Positions 8,049-17,789 of a stretch of DNA of 64,000 bases are shown here, one piece after another. The stretch is from Actinomadura sp. NBRC 104425 (GTDB taxonomy: Bacteria > Actinomycetota > Actinomycetes > Streptosporangiales > Streptosporangiaceae). Location of the stretch: positions 1 to 64,000 of the forward strand of contig NZ_BSTN01000023.1 of NCBI RefSeq assembly GCF_030269545.1. Reading direction: 5' to 3'. How positions within the stretch are numbered: position 1 is the stretch's first letter; each line of letters starts with the position of its first letter. Both the position numbers and the translations under genes were made by a program. The notes under the pieces were generated by a model. The model was not told where the DNA came from and searched no databases. It saw nothing but the letters and a program-made list of their open reading frames with translations.

Positions 8049-9152
8049 TCAGCAGATCTTGTGGACCCAGCCGTAGGGGTCGGGGCGGTTGCCGTACTGG
8101 ATGCCGATCAGCTCCTCGCGCAGCCGCATGGAGACCGGGCCGGCCTCGCCGTCGCCGATCGTCCAGGCGCGGTCGGCGGCCTTGACGCTGCCGACCGGGC
8201 TGATCACCGCGGCGGTGCCGCAGCCGAACACCTCGGTGATCTCGCCGGACTCGCAGCCCGCCTGCCACTCGTCGATGCTGATCTTGCCCTCCTCCACCGG
8301 GATGCCGAGGTCGGGGGCGAGCTTGAGCAGCGAGTCGCGGGTGATGCCGGGCAGCAGGGTGCCGGTGAGGGCGGGGGTGAGCAGCCGCGCGTCGGCGCCC
8401 GAGCCGTACACGAAGACCAGGTTCATCGACCCGACCTCCTCGACCCAGCGGTGCTCGATCGCGTCCAGCCAGACCACCTGGTCGCAGCCGTGGGCCACCG
8501 CCTGGGCCTGCCCGGCGAACGAGGCGGCGTAGTTACCGCCGGTCTTGGCCTCGCCGGTGCCGCCGGGCGCGGCCCGGGTGTAGTCCTGCGACAGCCAGAC
8601 CGACACCGGCCGGATCCCCTTGGCGTAGTAGTTGCCGGACGGGGAGGCGATCACCACGAACAGGTACTCGTCGGCGGGGCTGTTGACGCCGAGGGCGCGG
8701 GTGGTGGCGAACATGAACGGCCGCAGGTAGAGGCTGTGCCCCTCCCGGGTCGGCACCCAGTCGCGGTCGGTCTCGACCAGCAGTTCCAGCGACCGGACGA
8801 ACAGCTCCTCGGGGATCTCCGGCATGGCCATGCGGCGGGCCGAGCGGTTCATGCGGGCGGCGTTGGCGTACGGGCGGAAGGTGACGATGGACCCGTCGGC
8901 CTGCCGGTACGCCTTGAGCCCCTCGAACAGCTCCTGCGAGTAGTGCAGGACCTGGCTGGCGGGGTCGAGGGCGAGGGGGCCGTACGGTTCGAGCCGGGCG
9001 TCGTGCCAGCCCTTCCCCTCGGCGTACCGGATCGTGATCATGTGGTCGGTGAAGTACTGGCCCCATCCGGGATCGGCCAGGATCGCCTCGCGCTCGGCGG
9101 TGCTGCGCCGCCGCTCGGAGAGCCTGATGTCGAAGTCCAGCGTGCTGCTCAT
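8049..9152 (-). CDS. ilvE: Branched-chain amino acid aminotransferase
   Basis: A 367-residue class IV PLP aminotransferase that performs the last step of Ile, Val and Leu synthesis. Family blocks include [25 protein letters not shown], seen in segments, then [34 protein letters not shown], the PLP lysine in [21 protein letters not shown] and [15 protein letters not shown]. The frame is open to 9254, but ATG 9152 follows GGAGAGGA and starts the conserved sequence ([15 protein letters not shown]). It lies downstream of leuB, separated from it by a strong terminator, so it probably has its own promoter. The shared palindrome is not present upstream. Confidence 0.95.
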   Translation of the reverse strand: MSSTLDFDIRLSERRRSTAEREAILADPGWGQYFTDHMITIRYAEGKGWHDARLEPYGPLALDPASQVLHYSQELFEGLKAYRQADGSIVTFRPYANAARMNRSARRMAMPEIPEELFVRSLELLVETDRDWVPTREGHSLYLRPFMFATTRALGVNSPADEYLFVVIASPSGNYYAKGIRPVSVWLSQDYTRAAPGGTGEAKTGGNYAASFAGQAQAVAHGCDQVVWLDAIEHRWVEEVGSMNLVFVYGSGADARLLTPALTGTLLPGITRDSLLKLAPDLGIPVEEGKISIDEWQAGCESGEITEVFGCGTAAVISPVGSVKAADRAWTIGDGEAGPVSMRLREELIGIQYGNRPDPYGWVHKIC

Positions 9153-9257
9153 GGTGGGTCCTCTCCCGGATCGCCCGCCCGGCCCCGTCGCCGTCCGGGC
9201 ATTCCTATCCTCATTGTTGTACTTCGTCCAGCCCTGCTCCCTATCGCGGCGCACGCG

Positions 9258-9290
9258 AAAAACCGGGCGCGCCGCGTCGGCGCGCCCGGT
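9258..9290 (-). terminator. Intrinsic terminator after leuB
   Basis: Arms ACCGGGCGCGCC (9262-9273) and GGCGCGCCCGGT (9279-9290) pair perfectly over 12 bp with a 5-nt loop. On the minus strand a U-run follows (9257-9261). It ends the leuB transcript before ilvE. Confidence 0.85.
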
Positions 9291-9332
9291 GCTGTGGCTT
9301 GTCTCGCGTAAGCGGTCCGGCCGGGGCGCGCC

Positions 9333-10388
9333 CTAGCCGGCTACTCGCTCGGCGATCGCATCGCCGATCTCGGCGGTGCCCCGGGCGGGGCGGCCGCGGC
9401 GGGCGGCAAGGTCGTCGGCGACGGCCTGCTCGACCCGGCGGGCGGCCTCGGGGGCGCCGACGTGGTCCAGCAGCATGGCCACCGACAGGATGGTGGCGGT
9501 CGGGTCGGCCTTGCCCTGCCCGGCGATGTCGGGAGCGCTGCCGTGCACCGGCTCGAACATCGACGGCGCGGTGCGGTCGGGGTTGACGTTGCCGGAGGCG
9601 GCCAGGCCGATGCCCCCGGCGATGGCGGCGCCGAGGTCGGTGATGATGTCGCCGAACAGGTTGTCGGTGACGATCACGTCGAACCGCTGCGGCGCGGTGA
9701 CGAAGAACATGGTGGCCGCGTCGACGTGCACGTAGTCGGTGGTGACCTGCGGGTACTCCTGGCCGACCCGCTTGACGACGCGCTGGTACAGGTCGCCGGC
9801 GAAGGTGAGCACGTTGTCCTTGTGCACCAGGGTCAGCTTGCGGCGGGGCCGGGAGGCCGCCTGCTCGAAGGCGTACCGGACGACGCGCTCGACGCCGTAG
9901 GCGGTGTTGACGCTCTCCTGGGTGGCGATCTCCTGCGGGGTGCCCCTGCGCAGGACGCCGCCGACGCCCGCGTACGGGCCCTCGGTGCCCTCCCGGACGA
10001 CGACCATGTCGACGTCCTCGGGCTTGACCCCCGACAGCGGCGTGCTCATGCCGGGGAACAGCTTGACCGGCCGCAGGTTGACGTAGTGGTCCAGCTCGAA
10101 CCGGGCCCGCAGCAGCAGCCCGCGCTCCAGCACGCCGCTGGGCACGCTGGGGTCGCCGACCGCGCCCAGCAGGATCACGTCCTGGCCGCGCAGCTCCTCC
10201 AGGACCGAATCGGGCAGCGTCTCGCCGGTGCGGTGCCAGCGGGCGGCGCCCAGGTCGTAGGAGGTCTGCTCGAACTTCAGGTCGTGCGCCGGAGCGACGG
10301 CGTCCAGAACCTTCAGGCCTTCGGCGACGACCTCGGGGCCGATCCCGTCGCCGGGGATGACGGCCAGACGGATGCTGCGGGATGCCAT
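9333..10388 (-). CDS. leuB: 3-isopropylmalate dehydrogenase
   Basis: A 351-residue NAD-dependent decarboxylating dehydrogenase that oxidises 3-isopropylmalate in leucine synthesis. Motifs: [14 protein letters not shown] at the N-terminus, [14 protein letters not shown] (substrate-binding arginine region), [33 protein letters not shown] (metal-binding aspartates) and [18 protein letters not shown]. Length and the GTEGPYAG block match LeuB rather than isocitrate dehydrogenase. No ribosome site precedes ATG 10388, while a -10-like TAGAGT ends 6 nt upstream, so the message may be leaderless. The BCAA palindrome lies just upstream. leuA, leuC and leuD are not in the window. Confidence 0.95.
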   Translation of the reverse strand: MASRSIRLAVIPGDGIGPEVVAEGLKVLDAVAPAHDLKFEQTSYDLGAARWHRTGETLPDSVLEELRGQDVILLGAVGDPSVPSGVLERGLLLRARFELDHYVNLRPVKLFPGMSTPLSGVKPEDVDMVVVREGTEGPYAGVGGVLRRGTPQEIATQESVNTAYGVERVVRYAFEQAASRPRRKLTLVHKDNVLTFAGDLYQRVVKRVGQEYPQVTTDYVHVDAATMFFVTAPQRFDVIVTDNLFGDIITDLGAAIAGGIGLAASGNVNPDRTAPSMFEPVHGSAPDIAGQGKADPTATILSVAMLLDHVGAPEAARRVEQAVADDLAARRGRPARGTAEIGDAIAERVAG

Positions 10389-10394
10389 GCGCGC

Positions 10395-10400
10395 ACTCTA
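10395..10400 (-). promoter_or_regulatory. leuB -10 element, leaderless arrangement
   Basis: TAGAGT on the minus strand ends 6 nt before the leuB ATG, and no Shine-Dalgarno lies between. No good -35 hexamer is visible, which would suit an activator-dependent promoter. Confidence 0.5.
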
Positions 10401-10410
10401 CTGCAAACGT

Positions 10411-10444
10411 CTCAGTTCCTGAGCATCGGTCTCACTTTGTGGGA
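10411..10444 (-). promoter_or_regulatory. Shared BCAA palindrome upstream of leuB
   Basis: On the minus strand, TCCCACAAAGTGAGA (10430-10444) is followed by CCGATG exactly as at cimA, 41 nt upstream of the start codon. A second perfect inverted repeat, CTCAG-TTC-CTGAG on the plus strand, lies at 10411-10423 and may be an additional site. Confidence 0.7.
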
Positions 10445-10518
10445 TGGATGTCTCGTGTTCGGCGCCCTCCGCGGTGCGCTCCGCGGGTGGCGCCGCCCCT
10501 GCTCAGCGCGGTTTTGAG

Positions 10519-10562
10519 GGGGCGCCGCCCCCCGGTTCGGCGGAGGAAGGGGGCGGCGCCCC
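10519..10562 (-). terminator. Strong hairpin after the cellulase gene
   Basis: Arms GGGGCGCCGCCCCC (10519-10532) and GGGGGCGGCGCCCC (10549-10562) pair perfectly over 14 bp, 26 nt beyond the cellulase stop. There is no U-tract. It probably ends or stabilises the cellulase mRNA and insulates leuB control DNA. Confidence 0.6.
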
Positions 10563-10587
10563 GCTGCGGGGGCGGGTCGCGCCCTGG

Positions 10588-12940
<2,353 letters not shown>

Positions 12941-12959
12941 CGGGCGGGCGGGTCCGCAG

Positions 12960-13697
12960 ATGATGAGGACACTGCTGGTCCGCGGCATGCTCGCGGGGCT
13001 GGCGGCGGCCGCGCTCGCGCTGCTCGTCGCCTGGCTGTACGGAGAGCCGCAGGTGGAGCACGCCATCGCGTTCGAGGAGGCCCACGCCGCCCATGAGGGG
13101 CACGGGGGGCACGAGGACGAGGTGGTCAGCCGCACGGTGCAGAAGACGGCCGGGCTGATCACCGCGCTCGGCGTGTACGGCGTCGCGCTCGGCGGGCTGT
13201 TCGCGATCGCGTTCGCGGTCGCCTACGGCCGCGTCGGCGCGTTCGGCGCCCGCGCCACCGCCGCGCTGGTCGCGCTGGGCGGGTTCGTCGCCGTCGAGCT
13301 GGTGCCGTTTCTGAAGTACCCGCCGACGCCCCCGGCCGTCGGCAATCCGGACACGATCGGCGGCCGCACCGCGCTGTACTTCGGCATGGTGGCGCTGGGC
13401 GTGCTGTCGGTCGTCGCCGCCGTCCTGGTGTTCCGCCGCCTGCTGCCCAAGCTGGGGGCCTGGAACGCCGCGATCGCCACCACGGCGGGGTTCGCGGTCG
13501 TGCTGGCGCTGGTGTACCGGCTGACACCGAAGCCGGACGCGGTCGCCGACGGGTTCCCGGCCACGGTGCTGTGGGACTTCAGGATCGCGTCGCTGGGCGT
13601 CCAGGTCGTCCTGTGGGCGACGCTGGGCCTGGTGTTCGGCGTGCTCGCCGAGCACTCCTTCCAGCGGCGGCCGTCACCGGCCGCCATGGCGGCCTGA
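12960..13697 (+). CDS. cbtA: Cobalt transporter subunit CbtA
   Basis: A 245-residue integral membrane protein with about six hydrophobic segments. The first starts at residue 5. A periplasm-side His/Glu-rich loop (EEAHAAHEGHGGHEDE) follows helix 1 and is a likely metal-gathering site. LVPFLKYPPTPPAVGNP is the characteristic CbtA block. It starts at ATG 12960, where the next codon is also ATG; the gap to cbtB is 19 nt, so the pair is an operon under the B12 riboswitch. Cobalt as substrate is inferred from the family and the riboswitch. Confidence 0.9.
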   Translation: MMRTLLVRGMLAGLAAAALALLVAWLYGEPQVEHAIAFEEAHAAHEGHGGHEDEVVSRTVQKTAGLITALGVYGVALGGLFAIAFAVAYGRVGAFGARATAALVALGGFVAVELVPFLKYPPTPPAVGNPDTIGGRTALYFGMVALGVLSVVAAVLVFRRLLPKLGAWNAAIATTAGFAVVLALVYRLTPKPDAVADGFPATVLWDFRIASLGVQVVLWATLGLVFGVLAEHSFQRRPSPAAMAA

Positions 13698-13702
13698 TCG
13701 AC

Positions 13703-13751
13703 GCGCCCTCCTGCGCCGTGCCGGACGCTCAGGCGCGGCGCAGGAGGGCGC
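13703..13751. terminator. Convergent-gene terminator hairpin overlapping a coding end
   Basis: Arms GCGCCCTCCTGCGCCG (13703-13718) and CGGCGCAGGAGGGCGC (13736-13751) form a perfect 16-bp stem. The right arm is the last codons of the FhuF-like gene, whose stop lies in the loop. It could serve both cbtA and the convergent gene. Confidence 0.65.
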
Positions 13752-14454
13752 AGTCGCCGCACATCTCGCCGCCCGGCGGCACCCGGTAGTACAGGCAGCA
13801 GCTCCGGCGGACGAACCCGGCCGGGGTGAACGAGCCCGTGCCCGCCAGCGGCGCATGCCCGAACAGCTCCCGCACGAGCGTCCCGACCGGCTCGGCCAGC
13901 TCGGGGCGGAGCGCGCCGGCGCGCAGCGTCCCGGCGAGGGCCGCCGCCGCGTCGCCCCACAGCAGGCCGTCCGCGAGCCGGACGACCCGCAGCAGCGTGG
14001 CGCGCAGCGGCCGCAACTGCCCCTCCACGACCGTGCGGTGCACGAGCCTCGCGGTGGCGGCGGGGTCGCCGGCGGCGCGCCAGCCGCCGGGGTCGGCCAA
14101 CCAGAGCGCGATCGGCGCGCCGGGGGCCCAGCGCCAGTGCAGCCCGGACAGGTCGGGCACGACGCCGTGCGCCGCGGCCGCCACCACGGGTGACCACAGC
14201 CGCGACGCCAGCCCTTGGAAGAGGATGGACGCCGCCACCCGGCGCTCGGAGGTGCCCAGCCGCCGCGCGTAGGCGTCGGTGAGCCCGCCGAGCCGCGCCG
14301 GGTCGGGTTCGGGCAGGGGCCGCCAGGCGGGGTCGGCCGCTTCGGCGGGGTCGGTGGCGATCTGGAAGTAGGGGCCCAGCCGGGCCGCGTCCGCCAGCGC
14401 CCGGCGGACCTCGTCCGCTCCCGCCCGGTCGAATGCCGCCATGTCGGCGATCAT
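13729..14454 (-). CDS. FhuF-like (2Fe-2S) ferric siderophore reductase
   Basis: A 241-residue protein ending in the FhuF-type iron-sulfur motif. Cys219-Cys220 are followed by YYR, then Cys232 and Cys235, a CC-x11-C-x2-C arrangement. ASILFQGLASRLWSP and LHWRWAPGAPIALW are typical of this family. FhuF proteins reduce ferric iron from imported siderophores at the cytoplasmic face. The ATG at 14454 is used. No siderophore transporter is adjacent, so the siderophore is unknown. The 3' end is part of a terminator hairpin shared with cbtA. Confidence 0.85.
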   Translation of the reverse strand: MIADMAAFDRAGADEVRRALADAARLGPYFQIATDPAEAADPAWRPLPEPDPARLGGLTDAYARRLGTSERRVAASILFQGLASRLWSPVVAAAAHGVVPDLSGLHWRWAPGAPIALWLADPGGWRAAGDPAATARLVHRTVVEGQLRPLRATLLRVVRLADGLLWGDAAAALAGTLRAGALRPELAEPVGTLVRELFGHAPLAGTGSFTPAGFVRRSCCLYYRVPPGGEMCGDCALLRRA

Positions 14455-14493
14455 TCCAGGCGCAGGGCCCGTCCGGCGGGAGCGGACCGCGGG

Positions 14494-14607
14494 TCAGCGG
14501 GCGGAGCGGCCGCCGTTGTCGCGGCGGTCCAGGGCTGTCTGCAGCGCGCGGGCCGCCTCCTCGGCGGCGTCGTCGGCGGGCGTGGGCGTGTTGCCGGAGT
14601 CGCTCAT
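14494..14607 (-). CDS. Small acidic peptide of unknown function
   Basis: A 37-residue ORF starting MSDSGNTPTPADDAAEEA and ending DRRDNGGRSAR. The ATG at 14607 follows GAGGAC at a suitable distance. It contains an amphipathic Ala/Glu/Leu stretch and no Cys. It ends 39 nt upstream of the FhuF-like gene and could be co-transcribed with it. No family is recognised and no peptide-modifying enzyme is nearby. It may be a genuine small protein or a chance ORF with a good ribosome site. Confidence 0.4.
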   Translation of the reverse strand: MSDSGNTPTPADDAAEEAARALQTALDRRDNGGRSAR

Positions 14608-14859
14608 GATCGCTAGTCCTCGTGGTGGTTCGTCGGAAAAGTGGGCGACGGGCTTACGGCCGGCATCCTGCTCCGCGGCGGGTCGCCGGCCTGCCGTGTC
14701 AGGCCCCGCCGCGGCGGCGAAGGATGCGTACCACCAAGCGCATGACCCTGACCACGTTACCGGCCCGATTCCCGGAATGTCCCGATCCGTGGCCGAACTT
14801 TCCGAATACTGAGACACTCCGCGAAGAATCCGCAGGTAGGGGGTGTCCTGGACATGGCT
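14608..14859. other. Non-coding stretch between the small ORF and the serA terminator
   Basis: No gene is supported. TAACGT on the minus strand (14754-14759) could be a -10 for the small ORF, but no matching -35 is seen. The open frames crossing this stretch are out-of-phase extensions of neighbours. Confidence 0.5.
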
Positions 14860-14898
14860 GGGGCGGGCGGAGTGCGCCGAGCGCGCTCCGCCCGCCCC
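14860..14898 (-). terminator. serA terminator hairpin
   Basis: Arms GGGGCGGGCGGAG (14860-14872) and CTCCGCCCGCCCC (14886-14898) form a perfect 13-bp stem, 22 nt beyond the serA stop. No U-tract follows, as is common in high-GC actinomycetes. Confidence 0.7.
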
Positions 14899-14920
14899 TG
14901 CCGAGGTCGGCCGCCCGAGA

Positions 14921-16510
14921 TCAGCCGTCGAGGTCGACGCGGCGGCCCATCTCGGCACCGATCTCGTCGCGGATCACGTCGATGAGCTGGGTCGGGATGG
15001 CCGAGTCTACGGTCAGCGCGATCAGCGCGGTGCCGCCCTTGGCGTCCCGGCCGACCTGCATGCCGGCGATGTTGACGCCCTGGTCGCCGAGCAGCCGACC
15101 GACCACGCCGACGATGCCGGGCCGGTCGCTGTAGGAGAAGAACGCCATGTGGTCGGTCGGCGACAGCTCCATGTCGTAGCCGTTGATCTCCACGATGCGC
15201 TCGTAGTGCTTGGGGCCGGTGAGCGTGCCGGAGACCGAGACCACCGTGCCGTCGCCCATGGTGCCGCGCACCTGGACCACGTTGCGCCAGTCGGGGCTGT
15301 CGTCGCTGGTGGTGAGGGTGATCTCGACGCCGCGGTCGCGGGCCAGCAGCGGGGCGTTGACGAACGTCACCGACTCCTCGACCACGTCGGCGAACACTCC
15401 CTTGAGCGCGGCCAGCTCCAGCACCTTGACGTCGTGCCCGGCGATCTCGCCGCGCACCACGACTTCCAGCCGCACCGGCACGCCGCCGGCCAGCGCGGTG
15501 AAGATGCGGCCGAGCTTCTCGGCCAGCGGCAGGCCGGGCTTGACCTCCTCGGCGACGGCGCCGCCCTGCACGTTGACCGCGTCGGGCACGAACTCGCCGG
15601 ACAGCGCCAGCCGCACCGAGCGGGCCACCTGGGTGCCGGCCTTCTCCTGCGCCTCGTGGGTGCTGGCGCCCAGGTGCGGGGTGACCACCACGTTGTCGTG
15701 GTGGAACAGCGGGCTGTCGGTGCACGGCTCGGTGCTGAACACGTCCAGGCCCGCCCCGGCGACGCGGCCCTCCTTGAGCGCCAGGTCGAGGGCGGCCTCG
15801 TCGACGATGCCGCCGCGCGCGGCGTTGATGATGCGCACGCTGGGCTTGACCATGCGCAGCTCGCGGTCCCCGATCAGGCCGAGGGTCTCGGGGGTCTTGG
15901 GCAGGTGGACGGTGATGAAGTCGCTCTCGCGCAGCAGCTCCTCCAGCCCGACCATGCGGACGCCGAGCTGCGCGGCGCGGGCCGCCTGCACGTAGGGGTC
16001 GTAGGCGATGACGTTCATGTCGAACGCGGCCAGCCGCTGGGCGACCAGCACGCCGATGCGGCCGAAGCCGAGCACGCCGACGGTCTTGCCCTGCAGCTCC
16101 ACGCCGGTGTACTTGGAGCGCTTCCACTCGCCCTGCTTGAGCGCGGCGTGGCCCTGCGGAACGTTCCGGGCGGTGGCCAGCAGCAGCGCGATCGCGTGCT
16201 CGGCGGCGGTGACGATGTTCGACGTCGGGGCGTTGACGACCATCACCCCGGCCTTGGTGGCGGCCTCGACGTCGACGTTGTCGAGGCCCACCCCGGCGCG
16301 GGCCACCACGCGCAGCTTGCTCGCGTGCTGGAACACCTCGGCGGTCACCTTGGTGGCGCTGCGCACGATCAGCGCGTCGACGTCGGCCACCGCCGGCAGC
16401 AGGGCGGCCCGGTCGGACCCGTCCACGTACCGGACGTCGAAGTCGGCCTCCAGCTCGGCGATTCCGGCCGGGGAGAGTTCTTCTGCGACGAGGACGACAG
16501 GCTTGCTCAA
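14921..16510 (-). CDS. serA: D-3-phosphoglycerate dehydrogenase
   Basis: A 529-residue long-form PGDH, the first enzyme of serine synthesis. Order: substrate-binding lobe, NAD-binding Rossmann domain with VGVLGFGRIGVLVAQRL, AARGGIVDEAAL, the catalytic His in VVTPHLGASTHEAQ, an allosteric substrate-binding (ASB) domain, and a C-terminal ACT domain (FFSYSDRPGIVGVVGRLLGD) where serine binds in homologues. Length equals that of actinobacterial SerA. The frame is open to 16573, but TTG 16510 is preceded by AAGGA at 6 nt and begins the conserved LSKPVVLVAEELS. A -10-like TAAACT is at 16580-16585 (minus strand). The ribosome site and start codon lie in a small hairpin. Confidence 0.95.
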   Translation of the reverse strand: MSKPVVLVAEELSPAGIAELEADFDVRYVDGSDRAALLPAVADVDALIVRSATKVTAEVFQHASKLRVVARAGVGLDNVDVEAATKAGVMVVNAPTSNIVTAAEHAIALLLATARNVPQGHAALKQGEWKRSKYTGVELQGKTVGVLGFGRIGVLVAQRLAAFDMNVIAYDPYVQAARAAQLGVRMVGLEELLRESDFITVHLPKTPETLGLIGDRELRMVKPSVRIINAARGGIVDEAALDLALKEGRVAGAGLDVFSTEPCTDSPLFHHDNVVVTPHLGASTHEAQEKAGTQVARSVRLALSGEFVPDAVNVQGGAVAEEVKPGLPLAEKLGRIFTALAGGVPVRLEVVVRGEIAGHDVKVLELAALKGVFADVVEESVTFVNAPLLARDRGVEITLTTSDDSPDWRNVVQVRGTMGDGTVVSVSGTLTGPKHYERIVEINGYDMELSPTDHMAFFSYSDRPGIVGVVGRLLGDQGVNIAGMQVGRDAKGGTALIALTVDSAIPTQLIDVIRDEIGAEMGRRVDLDG

Positions 16511-16521
16511 GGAAGATCCTT
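16509..16521 (-). promoter_or_regulatory. Hairpin over the serA ribosome site and start codon
   Basis: In the mRNA, AAGGA (the Shine-Dalgarno) pairs with TCCTT, which runs into the TTG start, around a 3-nt loop. The stem is short (5 bp). It could lower translation or simply reflect base composition. Confidence 0.35.
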
Positions 16522-16579
16522 CGGAAGATGTCGGGCAGATGAAATCGCGAGTCACCCCGTCGTGCCCCCGCACCTACCG

Positions 16580-16585
16580 AGTTTA
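16580..16585 (-). promoter_or_regulatory. Candidate serA -10 element
   Basis: TAAACT on the minus strand fits TANNNT and would give a 5' leader of about 60 nt. No convincing -35 is seen at 16-18 nt. Confidence 0.35.
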
Positions 16586-16797
16586 GACCCCCCGGCCCGC
16601 GCGCCCCGACGGCGGTGGAGACACATCCGCATACGCCCGGAATAGACCCTTACGTCACCTCCGGAAGCCGCCGCGGGCGCCCGCTTGCGCCGCGGCCCGC
16701 CCGCCTATACTGCCGGTGCCCCCAGTTGCCCCCGTACCCGTCCCTCACGAACCCGCCTCGCCCGGTACGCCCTCCCCGCGCACCCGGCGGCCGGACG

Positions 16798-17442
16798 TCA
16801 TGCCGCGTTGGGCTCGGGCAACGCGGTCAGGATCCGCGCGACGCGCTCGGTGTCGGCGACCCTCAGGTACGGGACGTCGACGAACACCCGCATCGGGCCC
16901 GGCGGCAGGCCCAGCTCCTCGGCCACCTCCAACTGGACCTCCCGCAGCGGGACGTAGGACAGGTAGCCCCGGTAGACGTTCTGCGCCCGGAACATCGCCG
17001 TCATCATCAGCGTGTAGGCGCGGATGCGGAACGACAGCGCCACCAGGCACGGCGCGGCGTCCCGCGGCTCGCACGGCACGGCCAGGGAGATCCACGCGCT
17101 GGTGGTCCACGGCCGGGCGCGCAGCAGGTCCACCACCCAGCGCACCTGGTCGGCGCCCTGCAGGTCGCGCAGCCGGGCGCACTCGCGCTCGGCCGCCGCC
17201 GACGGCCGCCCCCGCCCCTCGGCCCCGTGCCGCCCGCCGTCCGGATCCTCCCCGTGCTCGCGCAGGATCGGGTCCTGCCACGTCAGCGAGGTCACCTCGA
17301 AAACGATCGGGGGCCCCTCGATGATGGCCCCCCGGTCGTCCATGCCGGCCTCTCCGGCCGTCCAGACGTGCCGCAGCACCGCGATCCACGCCCTGCCGCA
17401 GGAGTCCCAGCGCCGGACGGCCCGCTCCTTTGCCGCGGCCAC
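16798..17442 (-). CDS. Thymidylate-synthase-like protein with altered substrate residues
   Basis: A 214-residue protein whose second half follows the thymidylate synthase core. Cys132 in AAPCLVALSF corresponds to the catalytic Cys of LPPCH. FRAQNVYRGY matches the RSxDxFLG segment and keeps the phosphate-binding Arg. A TS-like helix (LREVQLEVAEELGLPPG) and a strand (VFVDVPYL) follow. The His after Cys is Leu, RSxD is RAQN, and the Asn that recognises the uracil ring in TS is not evident (GYLSYVPL). The protein is also about 50 residues shorter than TS. It could be a nucleotide hydroxymethylase relative or a non-catalytic member. The GTG at 17442 follows GAGGAG. It is monocistronic. Confidence 0.6.
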   Translation of the reverse strand: MAAAKERAVRRWDSCGRAWIAVLRHVWTAGEAGMDDRGAIIEGPPIVFEVTSLTWQDPILREHGEDPDGGRHGAEGRGRPSAAAERECARLRDLQGADQVRWVVDLLRARPWTTSAWISLAVPCEPRDAAPCLVALSFRIRAYTLMMTAMFRAQNVYRGYLSYVPLREVQLEVAEELGLPPGPMRVFVDVPYLRVADTERVARILTALPEPNAA

Positions 17443-17789
17443 CTCACGACTCCTCGCCGCAATCGGGTCCGCGCGCCGCCGGAATCGGAGAAAAATCTCC
17501 CCCCCACAATGCGCGCCCGGTATTCATCGCCGGGCAGCAGCGCCCGCCGGGAAAATGATCGCCACCCATGAGCATCCGCCCCAAGCGTCACGGCGAACGC
17601 GGACGCGGACCGGTGTCGGCGCTGGTGCGCCCGGCGTGTCGCGTTCGCCGCCCGTATTTTCTTCCAGTATCGAGCAAACATGACGCAATTGGTAGGGCGA
17701 AAATGACCGGCCGGATCTTCACCGGGATTTCTGACGATCGTGACCGGCGAGGCTTACCGATCCCGTGCGGCCCGCGAATGGCGTCGGGG
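17443..17789. other. Intergenic region without a supportable gene
   Basis: This 347-nt gap lies between the TS-like gene and the DUF2079 gene, both on the minus strand. It is locally A/T-richer (17655-17705) and should hold the TS-like promoter, but no clear -10/-35 pair was identified. Short frames here lack coding character. Confidence 0.5.

Noticed and set aside
16706-16711. TATACT as a plus-strand promoter
   Set aside because: A good -10 match, but no gene lies downstream on that strand and the nearest TTG-type -35 is at the wrong spacing.
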